Origin: Acidobacteriaceae bacterium
GTDB taxonomy: Bacteria; Acidobacteriota; Terriglobia; Terriglobales; Acidobacteriaceae
Assembly (NCBI GenBank): GCA_027449965.1
Contig: DAIDKP010000027.1
Span: 1 to 64,000, forward strand
Length of the DNA stretch: 64,000 nucleotides
Direction: 5' to 3'
The translations under genes were made by a program, and so were the position numbers. The notes under the pieces were generated by a model that was not told the origin of the DNA, did no database searches, and saw nothing but the letters and a program-made list of their open reading frames with translations. Shown here piece after piece: positions 45,301 to 54,973 of this stretch; the stretch's first letter is position 1; each line of letters opens with the position of its first letter.

Positions 45301-45893
45301 TCCGGCGAATAGACATCCAGAATTCCCCCTCGGCGCGCAAACTGTCCTGGCATCTCCACCAGGTCCACACGTTCATAGCCTACGCTTGCCAGATGATCGG
45401 TTACCAACTCGATGTCCATCTCTTCGCCACGTTCAAGACGCAGCGCCAGATTGGCATAATACGTACGCTCAAACAGTCGCAACGCCAGCGCTTCCACTGG
45501 AGCAATCAGCAGCGTTACCGCGCCGCTCACAAACTTCCATAGCACCGCCGCTCGCTGCTCTTGAATATCCGGATGCGGCGACATATTCTCAAACGGCAGC
45601 ACGTCATGGGCAGGCAATCGCGCCAGGCTTTTCACGTCCACAGCGCCCGTCAACTCGCAACCCGCGCGCAGCACCGTCTCCAGCGCCTCGGCGGCTTTGT
45701 TGTCGGGGACCACGAGGATCACAGGCATCTTTGCCGCACGCGCAAGCAGCGGCACCATCAGTGCGCGCGCCGTGGACGTCAACCCGCTGACCCGCCTTCG
45801 GCCAATTCCGCGCTCCAAATGCCGACGCACTCGCTCGAAGCCGTCCGTCTGCTCCAGTTCGGCAAAAATGTCACGAACAAATGGCAGGATCAT
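42342..45893 (-). CDS. mfd: Transcription-repair coupling factor
   Basis: Mfd removes RNA polymerase stalled at DNA damage and recruits UvrA. The 1183-residue product (typical 1150-1180) has the UvrB-like front (LPAHDVLPFENMSPHPDIQEQR), the polymerase-interacting domain (DLTVGDYVVHVEHGIARYQGL), helicase motifs (GDVGYGKTEVAMRAAF; DEEQRFGVKHKERLK; MSATPIPRTLHMSL; FVHNRVESI; ATSIIENGLDIPLANT; RGRVGRSNRRAYAYL) and the C-terminal regulatory domain. Codon use changes sharply near 44,650 within the gene. Confidence 0.97.
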   Translation of the reverse strand: MILPFVRDIFAELEQTDGFERVRRHLERGIGRRRVSGLTSTARALMVPLLARAAKMPVILVVPDNKAAEALETVLRAGCELTGAVDVKSLARLPAHDVLPFENMSPHPDIQEQRAAVLWKFVSGAVTLLIAPVEALALRLFERTYYANLALRLERGEEMDIELVTDHLASVGYERVDLVEMPGQFARRGGILDVYSPESERPVRVDFFGDEIESLRTFDPETQRSASQLDEVLLLPLTETPATEKMLAAVHARLSRERVAGGDDAELADALELQGATIFPGWEFFAPIDGAETYLTRLLPRCTLFVEEPAMVRNQIERWWNKVEQRHERSGMGALIRPEDIYIRPEILQGILGSHPGLDLDQLGAVDILDADTTLGEVEFSTRPTLRFHGSIPAFIEQVRGLMDQHQRTVIAVPHQGEVERVATMLREYEIPYRIGSRNPHAGSETLYDETSHLAGDLRVPVIVRAQLAAGVHVGETRLTIFGANDISDEMDVQARMEPRKSKTAAFVSDFRDLTVGDYVVHVEHGIARYQGLKEIEQDGMRVEFMVLEFAEQARLYVPLTRLDLIQKYRSTDAGPAPELNKLGSQQWAKTKARVKKAMADMADDLLKLYAERHAARGHVFSADNEFQREFEEAFDYTETDDQLNAIEDIKRDMESERPMDRLLCGDVGYGKTEVAMRAAFKAVQDGKQVAVLTPTTILCFQHFETFKKRFAQFPITVEMISRFRTPKEQKAVLERVSTGKVDILIGTHRLLSKDIQFQDLGLLIVDEEQRFGVKHKERLKEMRRAIDVLAMSATPIPRTLHMSLVGLRDMSVIETPPKDRMAIQTVVAKFDEKLVRSAVELELERGGQVYFVHNRVESIYEIGMLIQELVPAARVVVAHGQMGESDLERVMLAFMRHEFDVLVATSIIENGLDIPLANTILINRADRHGLSELYQLRGRVGRSNRRAYAYLMIPPERELTEIARRRLAALKEFSDLGAGFKIAALDLELRGAGNLLGGEQSGHIEAVGFELYTSMLEDAVKKLKGEQEQTRATTQLSLGIALRIDEEYVSEENQRLRLYKKIAGAGSAKDVEEIRAEMVDRYGPLPAHAAALLEAASLRVLCEQMGVAQMDRKRDFLHLRFTEHATVDAERLMHEVGRRARRGAQFTPQGVLKYPLATGDVGGVMNEARALLESIRAEAVTA

Positions 45894-46010
45894 TGCATTC
45901 AGTCTACCAGCGCCTCACATGACAATCTGTCACTTCGCCGCGCACGCCTCTTCAATTTCCTACTGCCAATCGCGTAGAGTAAGAGGGCGGTTGCTCTCTC
46001 AGGAGTCTCA

Positions 46011-47045
46011 ATGATAGCCCTCGTCAAAAAGCAAGCCTCACCCGGTCTCTGGATCGAGGAAATTCCCGAGCCGTCCTACGGCATCAACGATGTCCTCATT
46101 CGCGTTCACTACGCCGGCATATGCGGCACAGACGTGCACATTTATAGGTGGGACGAGTGGGCGCAGACGACCATTCCTGTTCCCATGGCCATCGGTCACG
46201 AATTTGTCGGTGAAATTGTTGCGGTCGGCTCGAACGTCAATGATTTTCATCCCGGCGATATCGTCAGCGGAGAAGGTCACGTCGTGTGTGGACGCTGTCG
46301 CAACTGCATGGCGGGCCGACGTCATCTCTGCGCCAACACTCAGGGCGTTGGCGTCAATCGCCCCGGAGCATTTGCCCAATACATCGCGCTTCCGATGGCC
46401 AATCTCTGGCGTCATCATGGCAGTATCGATCCTCAGGTCGCCGCCATCTTCGATCCCTTCGGCAACGCTGTCCATACTGCTCTTTCCTTTCCCGTTCTCG
46501 GGGAAGACGTGCTCATCACTGGTGCCGGGCCTATCGGGATCATGGCTATTCCAGTCGTACGCCACGCTGGCGCACGGCACGTCGTCATCACAGACATGAA
46601 TCCGTATCGACTCGAACTGGCCCGAAAAATGGGTGCAACTCTGGCTGTCAATCCAACGGAAACTTCACTTGCTGACGTTCAACGTCAGCTTGGCATGGCC
46701 GAGGGCTTTGATGTCGGTCTCGAAATGTCCGGCAATCCAGCAGCTCTGGCTCAGATGATCGACAATCTTTGCCACGGCGGCAAGGTTGCCATCCTCGGCA
46801 TCCCCTCCAGAGAAATGCCCATGGACTGGCGCAAAGTTATCTTCAACATGATCACGATCAAGGGCATCTATGGGCGCGAGATGTATGACACATGGTACAA
46901 AATGTCCGTCATGATTGAATCCGGTGTCGATATCTCGCCCGTCATCACGCATCGCTTTGACTTCGCCGATTTCGAGCAGGGCTTCGCCGCCATGATCTCC
47001 GGCAACACTGGCAAAGTCGTCCTCGATCTAACGCGACTCGGATAA
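46011..47045 (+). CDS. tdh: L-threonine 3-dehydrogenase
   Basis: NAD-dependent zinc dehydrogenase oxidising threonine to 2-amino-3-oxobutyrate. The 344-residue product has the catalytic zinc site [15 protein letters not shown] and GHEFVGEI, the structural zinc cysteines CGRCRNC...HLC, and the NAD-binding [28 protein letters not shown]. Directly followed (9 bases) by kbl, the next enzyme in threonine breakdown to glycine and acetyl-CoA. Confidence 0.96.
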   Translation: MIALVKKQASPGLWIEEIPEPSYGINDVLIRVHYAGICGTDVHIYRWDEWAQTTIPVPMAIGHEFVGEIVAVGSNVNDFHPGDIVSGEGHVVCGRCRNCMAGRRHLCANTQGVGVNRPGAFAQYIALPMANLWRHHGSIDPQVAAIFDPFGNAVHTALSFPVLGEDVLITGAGPIGIMAIPVVRHAGARHVVITDMNPYRLELARKMGATLAVNPTETSLADVQRQLGMAEGFDVGLEMSGNPAALAQMIDNLCHGGKVAILGIPSREMPMDWRKVIFNMITIKGIYGREMYDTWYKMSVMIESGVDISPVITHRFDFADFEQGFAAMISGNTGKVVLDLTRLG

Positions 47046-47054
47046 GGACCCATC

Positions 47055-48236
47055 ATGTACGGAAAATTTCAGCAGCATGTCGAAGAAAAACTCGCAGCGA
47101 TCGAAACCGACGGCCTCACCAAGCGCGAGCGCTTGATTGTCGGTCCGCAGCAGCCTCGCGTTGCCGTCACTTCCGGCCAGGTACTGAATCTCTGCGCCAA
47201 CAATTACCTCGGCCTCGCCAACCACCCCGCCATCCTCGACGCCGCTCACTCCGCGCTCGACCGCTGGGGATTCGGCATGGCCAGCGTCCGCTTCATCTGC
47301 GGCACCCAATCCCTTCACCGCACCCTCGAACAGCGCCTCAGCGAATTTCTCTCCACCGACGACACCATCCTCTACAGCTCCTGCTTCGACGCCAACGGCG
47401 GCCTCTTTGAAACCCTCCTCGACGCCGAAGACGCCATTATCTCCGACGAACTCAACCACGCCAGCATCATCGACGGCATCCGCCTCAGCAAAGCCGCTCG
47501 CTTCCGCTATCGCAACGGCGACATGGCCGACCTCGAAGCCCAGCTCCAGCAGTCGGCCTCCGCGCGCCATCGCCTCATCGTCACCGACGGCGTCTTCTCC
47601 ATGGACGGCTTCGTCGCCAAACTCGACCGCATCTGCGACATCGCCGAAAAACACAGCGCCCTTGTCATGGTCGATGACTCCCACGCCGTCGGCTTCTTCG
47701 GTACCGGCGGCCGCGGCACACCCGCTCTCTTCGCCGTTGAATCCCGCATCGACATCCTCACCGGCACCCTCGGCAAAGCCCTCGGCGGAGCCAGCGGCGG
47801 CTACACCAGCGGTCGCCAGGCCATCATCGACCTCCTGCGCCAGCGTTCACGCCCCTACCTGTTCTCCAACTCCGTCGCCCCGCCCATCGCCGCCGCCACG
47901 CTCCAGGCCCTCGACCTCGTCAGCCAGTCCGCCTCGCTGCTCGACACCCTGCGCGAAAACACCCAATTCTTCCGCCAGTCGCTCACCGCCGCCGGATTCA
48001 CCCTCCAGCCCGGCGACCACCCCATCGTCCCCGTCATGTTCGGAGACGCCGTGATCGCATCGCGTGTTGCTGAACGAATGCTGACCAAAGGTGTTTACGT
48101 TGTCGCTTTCAGTTATCCGGTTGTGCCGCTTGGCAAGGCACGTATTCGCACGCAGATTTCCGCTGCACACACCCGCGCCGATCTCGAATTTGCCTTGCGC
48201 TGCTTTCAGGAAGTGAAAGCCGAGCTGGCTATCTGA
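47055..48236 (+). CDS. kbl: Glycine C-acetyltransferase (2-amino-3-ketobutyrate CoA ligase)
   Basis: Cleaves 2-amino-3-oxobutyrate with CoA to glycine and acetyl-CoA. The 393-residue PLP enzyme of the alpha-oxoamine synthase family has [55 protein letters not shown] and the lysine motif [16 protein letters not shown]. The middle (about 47,200-48,055) is written in very C-rich codons, while the last 180 bases are not, suggesting a mosaic gene. Confidence 0.96.
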   Translation: MYGKFQQHVEEKLAAIETDGLTKRERLIVGPQQPRVAVTSGQVLNLCANNYLGLANHPAILDAAHSALDRWGFGMASVRFICGTQSLHRTLEQRLSEFLSTDDTILYSSCFDANGGLFETLLDAEDAIISDELNHASIIDGIRLSKAARFRYRNGDMADLEAQLQQSASARHRLIVTDGVFSMDGFVAKLDRICDIAEKHSALVMVDDSHAVGFFGTGGRGTPALFAVESRIDILTGTLGKALGGASGGYTSGRQAIIDLLRQRSRPYLFSNSVAPPIAAATLQALDLVSQSASLLDTLRENTQFFRQSLTAAGFTLQPGDHPIVPVMFGDAVIASRVAERMLTKGVYVVAFSYPVVPLGKARIRTQISAAHTRADLEFALRCFQEVKAELAI

Positions 48237-48251
48237 ACCCGCTCGGCTTTG
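48217..48251 (+). terminator. Terminator overlapping the end of kbl
   Basis: AAAGCCGAGC (48217-48226, still coding) pairs exactly with GCTCGGCTTT (48242-48251, after the stop). The TGA at 48234-48236 is in the 15-base loop. GGTTGTTTCATTT follows. Convergent M20 peptidase gene ends at 48285. Confidence 0.65.
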
Positions 48252-48284
48252 GTTGTTTCATTTGGCTCTGATGTAGTCGTTGAA

Positions 48285-49730
48285 TTACTCATTCCCCACG
48301 GCTTTGGCAAAGCCGTACATGAACTCCAGTGCCTTCGTGTACGAGTCAATGGGCAGCCGCTCATCCTGTCCGTGCATCCGCTCGTCGCCGCGTTCCAGTG
48401 CAATCCCGGAAAATCCGTAACAGGGAATTCCCGCTTTAGCAAAGTAGATGCTGTCGGAAGCTCCGTCTTCCATGATGGGCGTCACCAGCGTTCCTGGCCA
48501 TATCGCCTGCACCATTGCATCCAGCGGCTTGAAGACCTCAGGCATCGGTGGCGGGGGCGTCATTGCCTGCCGATCCGGAGCCGTATCCGAAACCACCCCG
48601 GCATCGGAGACGTATTTCACTGTCAGCTTCGGATCGTCGAACAGCGCGATCAACTGCTGGCGAATCTGTTCCGGCGAGTGCCCCGGAAAAATCCTGCAAT
48701 TCACATTCGCCTGCGCCGTCTGCGGCAGGGCGTTGTTCGCGTGCCCGCCGGCCAGGCGCGTGGCCACACAGGTCGTGCGGAAGTTCGAGTTGAAGTCCGG
48801 CGACATCGCCGAGAGCCGCGCAGCAGCCGCCATATCCGGCGGCGTCTTCAGGATCGCGCGCATATCGTCAGCCACCTGTCCCTGCTCCTCTTTCGCCATC
48901 GCCGAGAAGTACTCCCGCGTCACGCTGTTCAGCTCAAACGGAAACGAATAGCTGGCCAGCTTGTCCAGCGCCGCCATCAGCTCATAGATCGCATTGTCCG
49001 GACGGGGCAGGGAACTGTGTCCGCCGCGATTGTAGGCCGTCACCTGAAAATCCGAATAGACCTTTTCCGTCGCCTCCACATCGGCCACAACTGGCTTGCC
49101 GTTCTGCAGCTCCACGCCGCCCGAGTCGGGATTGATCACAAACGCCGCGTCCACCAGCTTTCGCTCGTTCTCCACCAGCCAGCTCGCGCCATTCGACTTT
49201 CCACCCTCTTCATCGGCGGTGAGCGCCAGCATCAGTCCGCGCTTCGGCCTGTATCCCTCGCGATGCAGCCGCAGAAACGTGGCCACCACCGTCGCGTCCG
49301 AATCCTTCATATCCTGCGTCCCGCGCCCGTAGTAGTAGCCATCCTGCTGCACAAACTGAAACGGGTCGGTATGCCAGTCCGAGCGCAGAGCCTCCACCAC
49401 ATCCACATGGCAGAGAAACAGCACCGGCTTCTCGCTCGCGTCCGTTCCCGGATAGCTCACCACCAGATTCATCTTCCGCGCATTCGGCCCGATCAGATGC
49501 ACATCCGAAGCTGGAAATCCCGCATCCAGAAAGCGCTTTTCCATCGCCTGGGTCGCCGTCGTCACATTGCCCTGCGGCGTATCCGTTGTGTTGATCTCAA
49601 TCAGTTGTTTGAAGATCGCGCGTGCCTCAGCCAGATCATTGTCCGGTACCGGCGTCGCCGTCTGTGCCGTAGCCAAGGTGCCCATCAGAAAACAAGAAAC
49701 CAGAAGTGGCATGATTTGTCGCTTGAACAT
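48285..49730 (-). CDS. Exported M20-family zinc metallopeptidase
   Basis: The 481-residue product (ATG 49730) has a signal peptide (PLLVSCFLMGTLATAQ) and the M20 metal motifs: LFLCHVDVVE (His, Asp), GRGTQDMKDSDAT (bridging Asp), ALTADEEGGKSNGA (catalytic Glu), NPDSGG and the late CYGFSGIAL...RMHGQDERL with His. The dimerisation domain lies in the middle (NRGGHSSLPRPDNAIYE). Likely carboxypeptidase or dipeptidase in the periplasm. The frame is open much further upstream but overlaps glpD and is not homologous. Confidence 0.9.
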   Translation of the reverse strand: MFKRQIMPLLVSCFLMGTLATAQTATPVPDNDLAEARAIFKQLIEINTTDTPQGNVTTATQAMEKRFLDAGFPASDVHLIGPNARKMNLVVSYPGTDASEKPVLFLCHVDVVEALRSDWHTDPFQFVQQDGYYYGRGTQDMKDSDATVVATFLRLHREGYRPKRGLMLALTADEEGGKSNGASWLVENERKLVDAAFVINPDSGGVELQNGKPVVADVEATEKVYSDFQVTAYNRGGHSSLPRPDNAIYELMAALDKLASYSFPFELNSVTREYFSAMAKEEQGQVADDMRAILKTPPDMAAAARLSAMSPDFNSNFRTTCVATRLAGGHANNALPQTAQANVNCRIFPGHSPEQIRQQLIALFDDPKLTVKYVSDAGVVSDTAPDRQAMTPPPPMPEVFKPLDAMVQAIWPGTLVTPIMEDGASDSIYFAKAGIPCYGFSGIALERGDERMHGQDERLPIDSYTKALEFMYGFAKAVGNE

Positions 49731-49788
49731 GTTCGCGATGATAAGCTGCCGACGCGACGGATGCAACGTGCCAGCGAAAAATTGCACT

Positions 49789-51336
49789 TCACTGCATGTA
49801 AAATTCACCGGCCAATTGCTTGAAGGCTCGCTCCTGCTCGATGACCCAGTTGGAGTCCTTCCCGAGTTCTGTTGCCAGCAACGTAGCCACACTGCCAGCG
49901 CAAGCAGTTGCAGCGCGGGCATCCAGCAGCAGCGCTCGCATTCGCCGTGCAAGCACATCTTCCACCGTTCGCGCCATCTCCTCGCGCGCGGCATAGATGA
50001 CTTCAGCCGCGGTGAAAGGCAGCCGTGAATCCAGCAGCGCACCCCACTCCGGATGCTCCTGCTGCAACTGCTCAATCGCTGCCGCATCCGATCCATAACG
50101 CGCCAGCGCCTCATCGACCACACCCGTTGTCGCTGCGCCACGCAGCGGAATGGATTCTGTTGCGCAGGGTCGCTTTTCGAGCAGTCCCTGACGCGCGGCA
50201 AAGTCCAGCGTATCCGCAGCCATCCTTCGATAAGTAGTCCACTTGCCCCCGGCGATGGTAATCAATCCGCTGGCTGAAGCCGCCAGATGATGCTCGCGCG
50301 AAAGTTTTGCCGTCGATGCCGCCTCGCCCGTCACCAGCGGGCGCAGTCCGGAGAAGACGCTCAGAATATCCGAGTCCGTGATCGGCTTTGCCAGATACGG
50401 AGTAATCGTTTCCATCAGAAACGCAATCTCCTCCGCACTGTGTCCGGGTTCCATCGTCGCGTTTCCGGCTGGAATATCGGTCGTTCCAATCACGCATTTT
50501 CCCATCCAAGGAATCGCGAAGATCAGTCGCCCATCGCGTGTCTTTGGAATCATCAGCGCACTGTTTCCGCCTAGCATCCTGGCCGAAACCACAATATGTG
50601 TCCCACGGCTTGTCTTGAGAAGTGGTTTGCTTTGCGCATCGTCCATCCGCCGCACCGCATCCAGGAAAATTCCGGCGGCATTCACCACCACGCCTGCGGA
50701 AATTTTCATTCGCTGTCCACTCTCCACATCTTCCAGCGTCGCTCCGCACACGCGACCATTTTTCTGCACCAATCCCGTACATCGAACGTAGTTCATCACC
50801 ACTGCGCCATGATCTTCCGCCGTTCGTGCCAGCGCTAGAGCAAAGCGCGCATCGTCAAACTGGCCGTCGAAGTACTGCACGCTGCCTTTCAGCCCATTCG
50901 GATTGATTCCCGGCACTGCCTCTGCCGTCTTCCGCGCGCTCAACAGATGCGTCGCGCCGAGGGAGGAGCTACCTGAAAGCACATCGTAGATCTTCAGCCC
51001 CGTGCCATAGAACGGCAAATCCATCCACCGATAAGCAGGTGTCACAAATCCCAGTCTATGCACGAGGTGTGGCGCATTCTGCAGCATCACGTGGCGCTCG
51101 CGCAGCGCCTCATACACCAGATGAATCTGCCCATTGGCCAGATAGCGCACACCTCCATGCACCAGTTTTGTCGCCCGGCTTGATGTTGCCTGCGCAAAAT
51201 CCCCAGCCTCCACGAGCACCGTGCGGAATCCGCGCGTCACCGCGTCCACGGCGATTCCAAGCCCCGTTGCGCCGCCCCCAATCACCAGCACTTCACAGCC
51301 ATTTTGTAAACGATCCCATTTTTCCGAGCGTTCCAT
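49789..51336 (-). CDS. glpD: Glycerol-3-phosphate dehydrogenase (FAD, respiratory)
   Basis: Oxidises glycerol-3-phosphate to dihydroxyacetone phosphate at the membrane. The 515-residue product has the FAD motif [17 protein letters not shown], the [15 protein letters not shown] signature, [27 protein letters not shown] and the second FAD-binding part [18 protein letters not shown] 51336 follows GGCGGAGGCAGGG; a GTG at 51351 is an alternative. Divergent from glpK-glpF across a 162-base control region. Confidence 0.95.
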   Translation of the reverse strand: MERSEKWDRLQNGCEVLVIGGGATGLGIAVDAVTRGFRTVLVEAGDFAQATSSRATKLVHGGVRYLANGQIHLVYEALRERHVMLQNAPHLVHRLGFVTPAYRWMDLPFYGTGLKIYDVLSGSSSLGATHLLSARKTAEAVPGINPNGLKGSVQYFDGQFDDARFALALARTAEDHGAVVMNYVRCTGLVQKNGRVCGATLEDVESGQRMKISAGVVVNAAGIFLDAVRRMDDAQSKPLLKTSRGTHIVVSARMLGGNSALMIPKTRDGRLIFAIPWMGKCVIGTTDIPAGNATMEPGHSAEEIAFLMETITPYLAKPITDSDILSVFSGLRPLVTGEAASTAKLSREHHLAASASGLITIAGGKWTTYRRMAADTLDFAARQGLLEKRPCATESIPLRGAATTGVVDEALARYGSDAAAIEQLQQEHPEWGALLDSRLPFTAAEVIYAAREEMARTVEDVLARRMRALLLDARAATACAGSVATLLATELGKDSNWVIEQERAFKQLAGEFYMQ

Positions 51337-51390
51337 CCCTGCCTCCGCCACTCACACTGCCCCATCTGTGCTTACATTGCCCTTCAGCAT

Positions 51391-51418
51391 ACGTTGCCAT
51401 TGAACTTCGCTTCAACGT
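51391..51418. promoter_or_regulatory. Inverted repeat in the glpD/glpK control region
   Basis: ACGTTG (51391-51396) mirrors CAACGT (51413-51418), and nested TTGAA/TTCAA arms lie inside. Position between divergent glycerol genes makes it a candidate operator; no regulator gene lies in the window. Confidence 0.35.
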
Positions 51419-51439
51419 GGTCGCACCTCTGCGCCCCGC

Positions 51440-51469
51440 TTGCCAGTGCCCCCTCTGGCATCGTAGATT
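51440..51469 (+). promoter_or_regulatory. Putative glpK promoter
   Basis: TTGCCA (51440-51445), an 18-base spacer and TAGATT (51464-51469) stand 30 bases before the glpK ATG. This is a fair but not perfect sigma-70 match. Confidence 0.4.
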
Positions 51470-51498
51470 GCACAAGAATCCTCGGAGACAACGTTTCC

Positions 51499-53037
51499 AT
51501 GCCTCAACCTGCTTACATCGGAGCACTCGACCAGGGCACCACTAGCACTCGCTTTCTCATCCTTGACCGTGCCGGCCACATCATCGCGAGCGCGCAGCAG
51601 GAGCATGAGCAAATCTATCCGCAGCCAGGATGGGTCGAGCACAATCCGATGGAGATACTCCAGCGCACTCACGCTGTCATCGACCAGGCATTCGCCCACA
51701 GTCAGCTTCCCGTCCACGCCGTCGCTGCCGTCGGCATCACTAATCAGCGCGAAACCACCGTCGTCTGGAACCGTCACACTGGCGCGCCCATCGCCAACGC
51801 CATCGTATGGCAGGATACGCGCACCGCTGAGGCTGTCGCGCGTTATGCGGCCACCGAAGGTCAGGATCGGCTTCGTGCAAAGACTGGTCTGCCACTCAGC
51901 ACCTACTTCAGTGCGCTCAAACTGCAATGGTTGCTCCAACACGTTTCCGGTGCCCAGGCTGCAGCCGAGCGCGGCGATCTACTCTTCGGCAACATCGATT
52001 CCTTTCTGCTCTGGCATCTCACCGGAGGGCCAGCCACCGGCATTCACGCAACCGACGTCACCAACGCCAGCCGCACTCAGTTGATGCACCTGCACACGCT
52101 CGATTGGGACTCCGACCTGCTTGCGCTTTTCGGCATTCCGCGAGCGATCCTGCCGGAGATCCGTTCCAGCAGCGAAGTCTACGGCACCTTTGCCACCACC
52201 GCGCTCAAGGGAGTACCCATTGCAGGCATCCTCGGCGACCAGCAGGCTGCGCTCGTCGGCCAGACATGCTTCCACCCCGGCGAAGCCAAAAACACCTACG
52301 GCACCGGCTGTTTCCTGCTGATGAACACGGGAGAGGCTCGCGTCTCTCGTCACGGCCTGCTCACCACCCTCGCCTATCGTTTCGGCAGGCAGCCCGCCTG
52401 CTACGCGCTTGAGGGCAGCATCGCGATCACCGGCGCTCTGGTGCAGTGGATGCGCGACAACCTCGGCATCGTCGAGCGCAGCGACCAGATTGAATCACTT
52501 GCTGCTTCTGTCCCGGACAATGGCGGCGTCTACTTCGTGCCCGCGTTTTCCGGCCTTTATGCTCCTTATTGGAAGGACTCCGCGCGCGGTGTCATCGCTG
52601 GCCTCACGCGCTTCACCACCAAAGCGCATCTGGCCCGTGCTGTTCTCGAGGCAACCGCTTTTCAGACGCGCGACGTCCTCATCGCCATGGAGCAGGACGC
52701 AGGCTCAGCTCTGCCGCAATTACGCACCGACGGAGGCATGACCGGCAATGATCTCCTCATGCAGTTTCAGGCAGACATCCTGCAGCGCGAGGTGCTGCGT
52801 CCTGCCATGCGCGAAACCACGGCGCTCGGAGCGGCCTACGCCGCTGGTCTTGCCACCGGCTTTTACTCTGGACTCGACGAACTGAGGGCCAACAGCAGCA
52901 TCGAAAAAATCTGGACCCCCACCATGTCTCCAGCCCGGCGAGATGAACTCTGCCGCCACTGGAAAAAAGCCGTCGAGCGGTCCTTCGATTGGCTCGACGA
53001 TCCGCCGCAAGACCGCGTCACTGCTCCGCAATCCTGA
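51499..53037 (+). CDS. glpK: Glycerol kinase
   Basis: Phosphorylates glycerol with ATP. The 512-residue product has the FGGY-family order: [83 protein letters not shown] and [17 protein letters not shown]. The ATG at 51499 fits family starts; the open frame to 51394 does not. Nine bases separate it from glpF. Confidence 0.96.
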   Translation: MPQPAYIGALDQGTTSTRFLILDRAGHIIASAQQEHEQIYPQPGWVEHNPMEILQRTHAVIDQAFAHSQLPVHAVAAVGITNQRETTVVWNRHTGAPIANAIVWQDTRTAEAVARYAATEGQDRLRAKTGLPLSTYFSALKLQWLLQHVSGAQAAAERGDLLFGNIDSFLLWHLTGGPATGIHATDVTNASRTQLMHLHTLDWDSDLLALFGIPRAILPEIRSSSEVYGTFATTALKGVPIAGILGDQQAALVGQTCFHPGEAKNTYGTGCFLLMNTGEARVSRHGLLTTLAYRFGRQPACYALEGSIAITGALVQWMRDNLGIVERSDQIESLAASVPDNGGVYFVPAFSGLYAPYWKDSARGVIAGLTRFTTKAHLARAVLEATAFQTRDVLIAMEQDAGSALPQLRTDGGMTGNDLLMQFQADILQREVLRPAMRETTALGAAYAAGLATGFYSGLDELRANSSIEKIWTPTMSPARRDELCRHWKKAVERSFDWLDDPPQDRVTAPQS

Positions 53038-53046
53038 AAGGTTCCC

Positions 53047-53772
53047 ATGATCGCGCACACCCCTGTTTTGGGCGAATTTCTTGGTACCACTGTCCTGGTA
53101 TTCATGGGCGATGGAGTCAATGCCGGCGTCCTGCTGCGCGGCTCCAAGGCTGAAAACTCCGGCTGGATAGTCATTGCTTCCGGCTGGGCGTTTGCCGTTT
53201 TTTGCGGCGTTCTCACGGCCATCGCATTTGGTTCTCCGGCTGCCCATCTCAACCCCGCGATCACTATCGCCGCCGCCATCCAAACCGGAGATTTCGCTTC
53301 CGCCGCCTCGTTTCTCGCCGCGCAGATGGCCGGTGGTTTCGTCGGCGCCGCGCTGGTCTGGCTTTTTTATTTCCCTCACTGGCGCGTTACGTCTGACCCC
53401 GCTGCCAAACTCGCTATCTTCTGCACCGCGCCCGCCATCCGCAGTCCGTTCTGGAACTTCCTGGCTGAAGCACTTGCCACCGCAATCCTGTTGCTCACCA
53501 CGCATGCGCTGGGATCTCGCATCTTCAGCGGCGCTACGCCTTCGCTTGCGCCTTTTCTCGTCGGCGTCATCGTCTGGAGCATCGGACTCTCACTTGGCGG
53601 CGTCACCGGATATGCCATCAACCCCGCGCGCGACCTCAGCCCGCGTATCGCCCACGCCCTGCTGCCCATCGCTGGCAAAGGTCGCTCTGACTGGAGCTAC
53701 GCCCCCATCCCCGTCTTCGGTCCGTTGCTCGGCGCCGTCGTCACAGGAATCTTTCTGCGTATTGTCGGCTGA
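53047..53772 (+). CDS. glpF: Glycerol facilitator (MIP/aquaporin family)
   Basis: Passive glycerol channel in the inner membrane. The 241-residue product has six hydrophobic segments and both NPA motifs: AAHLNPAITIA and GYAINPARDLSPR, the Asp after the second NPAR being typical of glycerol-conducting members. Co-transcribed with glpK; together they trap glycerol, which GlpD then oxidises. Confidence 0.94.
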   Translation: MIAHTPVLGEFLGTTVLVFMGDGVNAGVLLRGSKAENSGWIVIASGWAFAVFCGVLTAIAFGSPAAHLNPAITIAAAIQTGDFASAASFLAAQMAGGFVGAALVWLFYFPHWRVTSDPAAKLAIFCTAPAIRSPFWNFLAEALATAILLLTTHALGSRIFSGATPSLAPFLVGVIVWSIGLSLGGVTGYAINPARDLSPRIAHALLPIAGKGRSDWSYAPIPVFGPLLGAVVTGIFLRIVG

Positions 53773-53815
53773 GTCGCGACTGCGGTGATCGTCCCACGGG
53801 TGCAGTCAGCTGCTT

Positions 53816-54973
53816 TTATAGCGCCCGCGCGCACGCCATTGCGGATGACCATGCCCATTGGAAGTTGAATCCACCCAGGTGGCCGGTCACATCCACTACT
53901 TCTCCAATAAAAAACAGTCCGGGCGCAGCGCGCGCCTCCATCGTTCGTGAATTCAGCGCACGCGTATCCACGCCACCCACAGTCACCTCGGCCTTTTCAA
54001 AGCCTTCCGTGCCGTCCGGCTCCAGTCGCCATTTGTGCAACCGTTCTTCCACTTCGGCCAATGCAGCATTCGTCCATCGCTTCGGCTGCAAATGTATCGC
54101 AAGAAACTCCGCCAGTCGTTGCGGCATAACCCTTCGCAGCGCCTCCCGCAGTGCGTTCGCATCTCGCCTCGGCAGCGCGCTCAACACTGCTTGGCCCGGC
54201 GCAAAATCCACGTACAGCACCGTCTCCGGCTGCCAATACGAAGAGGCCTGCAACACAGCCGGTCCGCTCATCCCTCGATGCGTCACCAGCAACTTCTCTG
54301 GAAATCGCACACTGCTGCCTTCAACCCACGCCGTCACCGCCGCAGAAACTCCCGCCAGATTCGCCCACCGGGCATCAGCCAGCGTCAATGGAACCAGCCC
54401 TGGATGCGGTGCGATCACAGGCAAGCCAAATTGCCGCGCCACATCGTAGCCCCATCCGGTCGCACCCAGTTTCGCAATCGACAATCCCCCGGTCGCTACC
54501 ACCAGCGCAGCTGCCTCAAACACACCCTCGGAGCACTCCACGCGAAATTCGCCACTACGCTCCACGCGCGCATTTTTTGCGCGCAGCACTGTCTGCACAT
54601 TGCCGCGTGCGCACTCCTCCTGCAGCATCGTCACAATTGCACGCGCCGAACCATTGCAGAAGAGCTGCCCCAGCGTCTTTTCGTGAAACGCGATGCCGTG
54701 TCGCTTCACCAGTTCCACAAAGTGTTGCTGCGTATACTGCGCCAGAGCCGACTTCGCAAAGTGAGGATTCTGCGACAGGAATCGATCCGGGGCGCAATGT
54801 AAATTTGTAAAGTTGCAACGCCCCCCGCCCGAGATCAGAATCTTGCGCCCGACCTGCTCGCCGTGCTCCAGCAGCACCACTTTCCGGCCGCGCTGACCGG
54901 CCATCGCCGCGCACATCATTCCTGCGGCGCCCGCGCCAACTACCACTGCATCCACGCGCTGCGCCTCAGCCAT
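53816..54973 (-). CDS. HI0933/YhiN-family FAD-dependent oxidoreductase
   Basis: The 385-residue flavoprotein has the Rossmann dinucleotide motif AVVVGAGAAGMMCA, the family signature ISGGGRCNFTN, a middle domain and the final FAD segment FIGEVVDVTGHLGGFNFQWAWSSA. Physiological substrate is not established for most members. ATG 54973 lies within the end of cca (8-base overlap), pointing to translational coupling; a GTG at 54988 is an alternative. Confidence 0.92.
   Translation of the reverse strand: MAEAQRVDAVVVGAGAAGMMCAAMAGQRGRKVVLLEHGEQVGRKILISGGGRCNFTNLHCAPDRFLSQNPHFAKSALAQYTQQHFVELVKRHGIAFHEKTLGQLFCNGSARAIVTMLQEECARGNVQTVLRAKNARVERSGEFRVECSEGVFEAAALVVATGGLSIAKLGATGWGYDVARQFGLPVIAPHPGLVPLTLADARWANLAGVSAAVTAWVEGSSVRFPEKLLVTHRGMSGPAVLQASSYWQPETVLYVDFAPGQAVLSALPRRDANALREALRRVMPQRLAEFLAIHLQPKRWTNAALAEVEERLHKWRLEPDGTEGFEKAEVTVGGVDTRALNSRTMEARAAPGLFFIGEVVDVTGHLGGFNFQWAWSSAMACARAL

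Noticed and set aside
50111-50782. Open frame on the minus strand inside glpD
   Set aside because: It is an out-of-frame shadow of glpD with low-complexity Arg/Asp/Gly content.
53778-53807. GACTGC/GCAGTC hairpin after glpF followed by TGCTTTTATA
   Set aside because: Six-bp stem with an 18-base loop is too weak to call a terminator with confidence.
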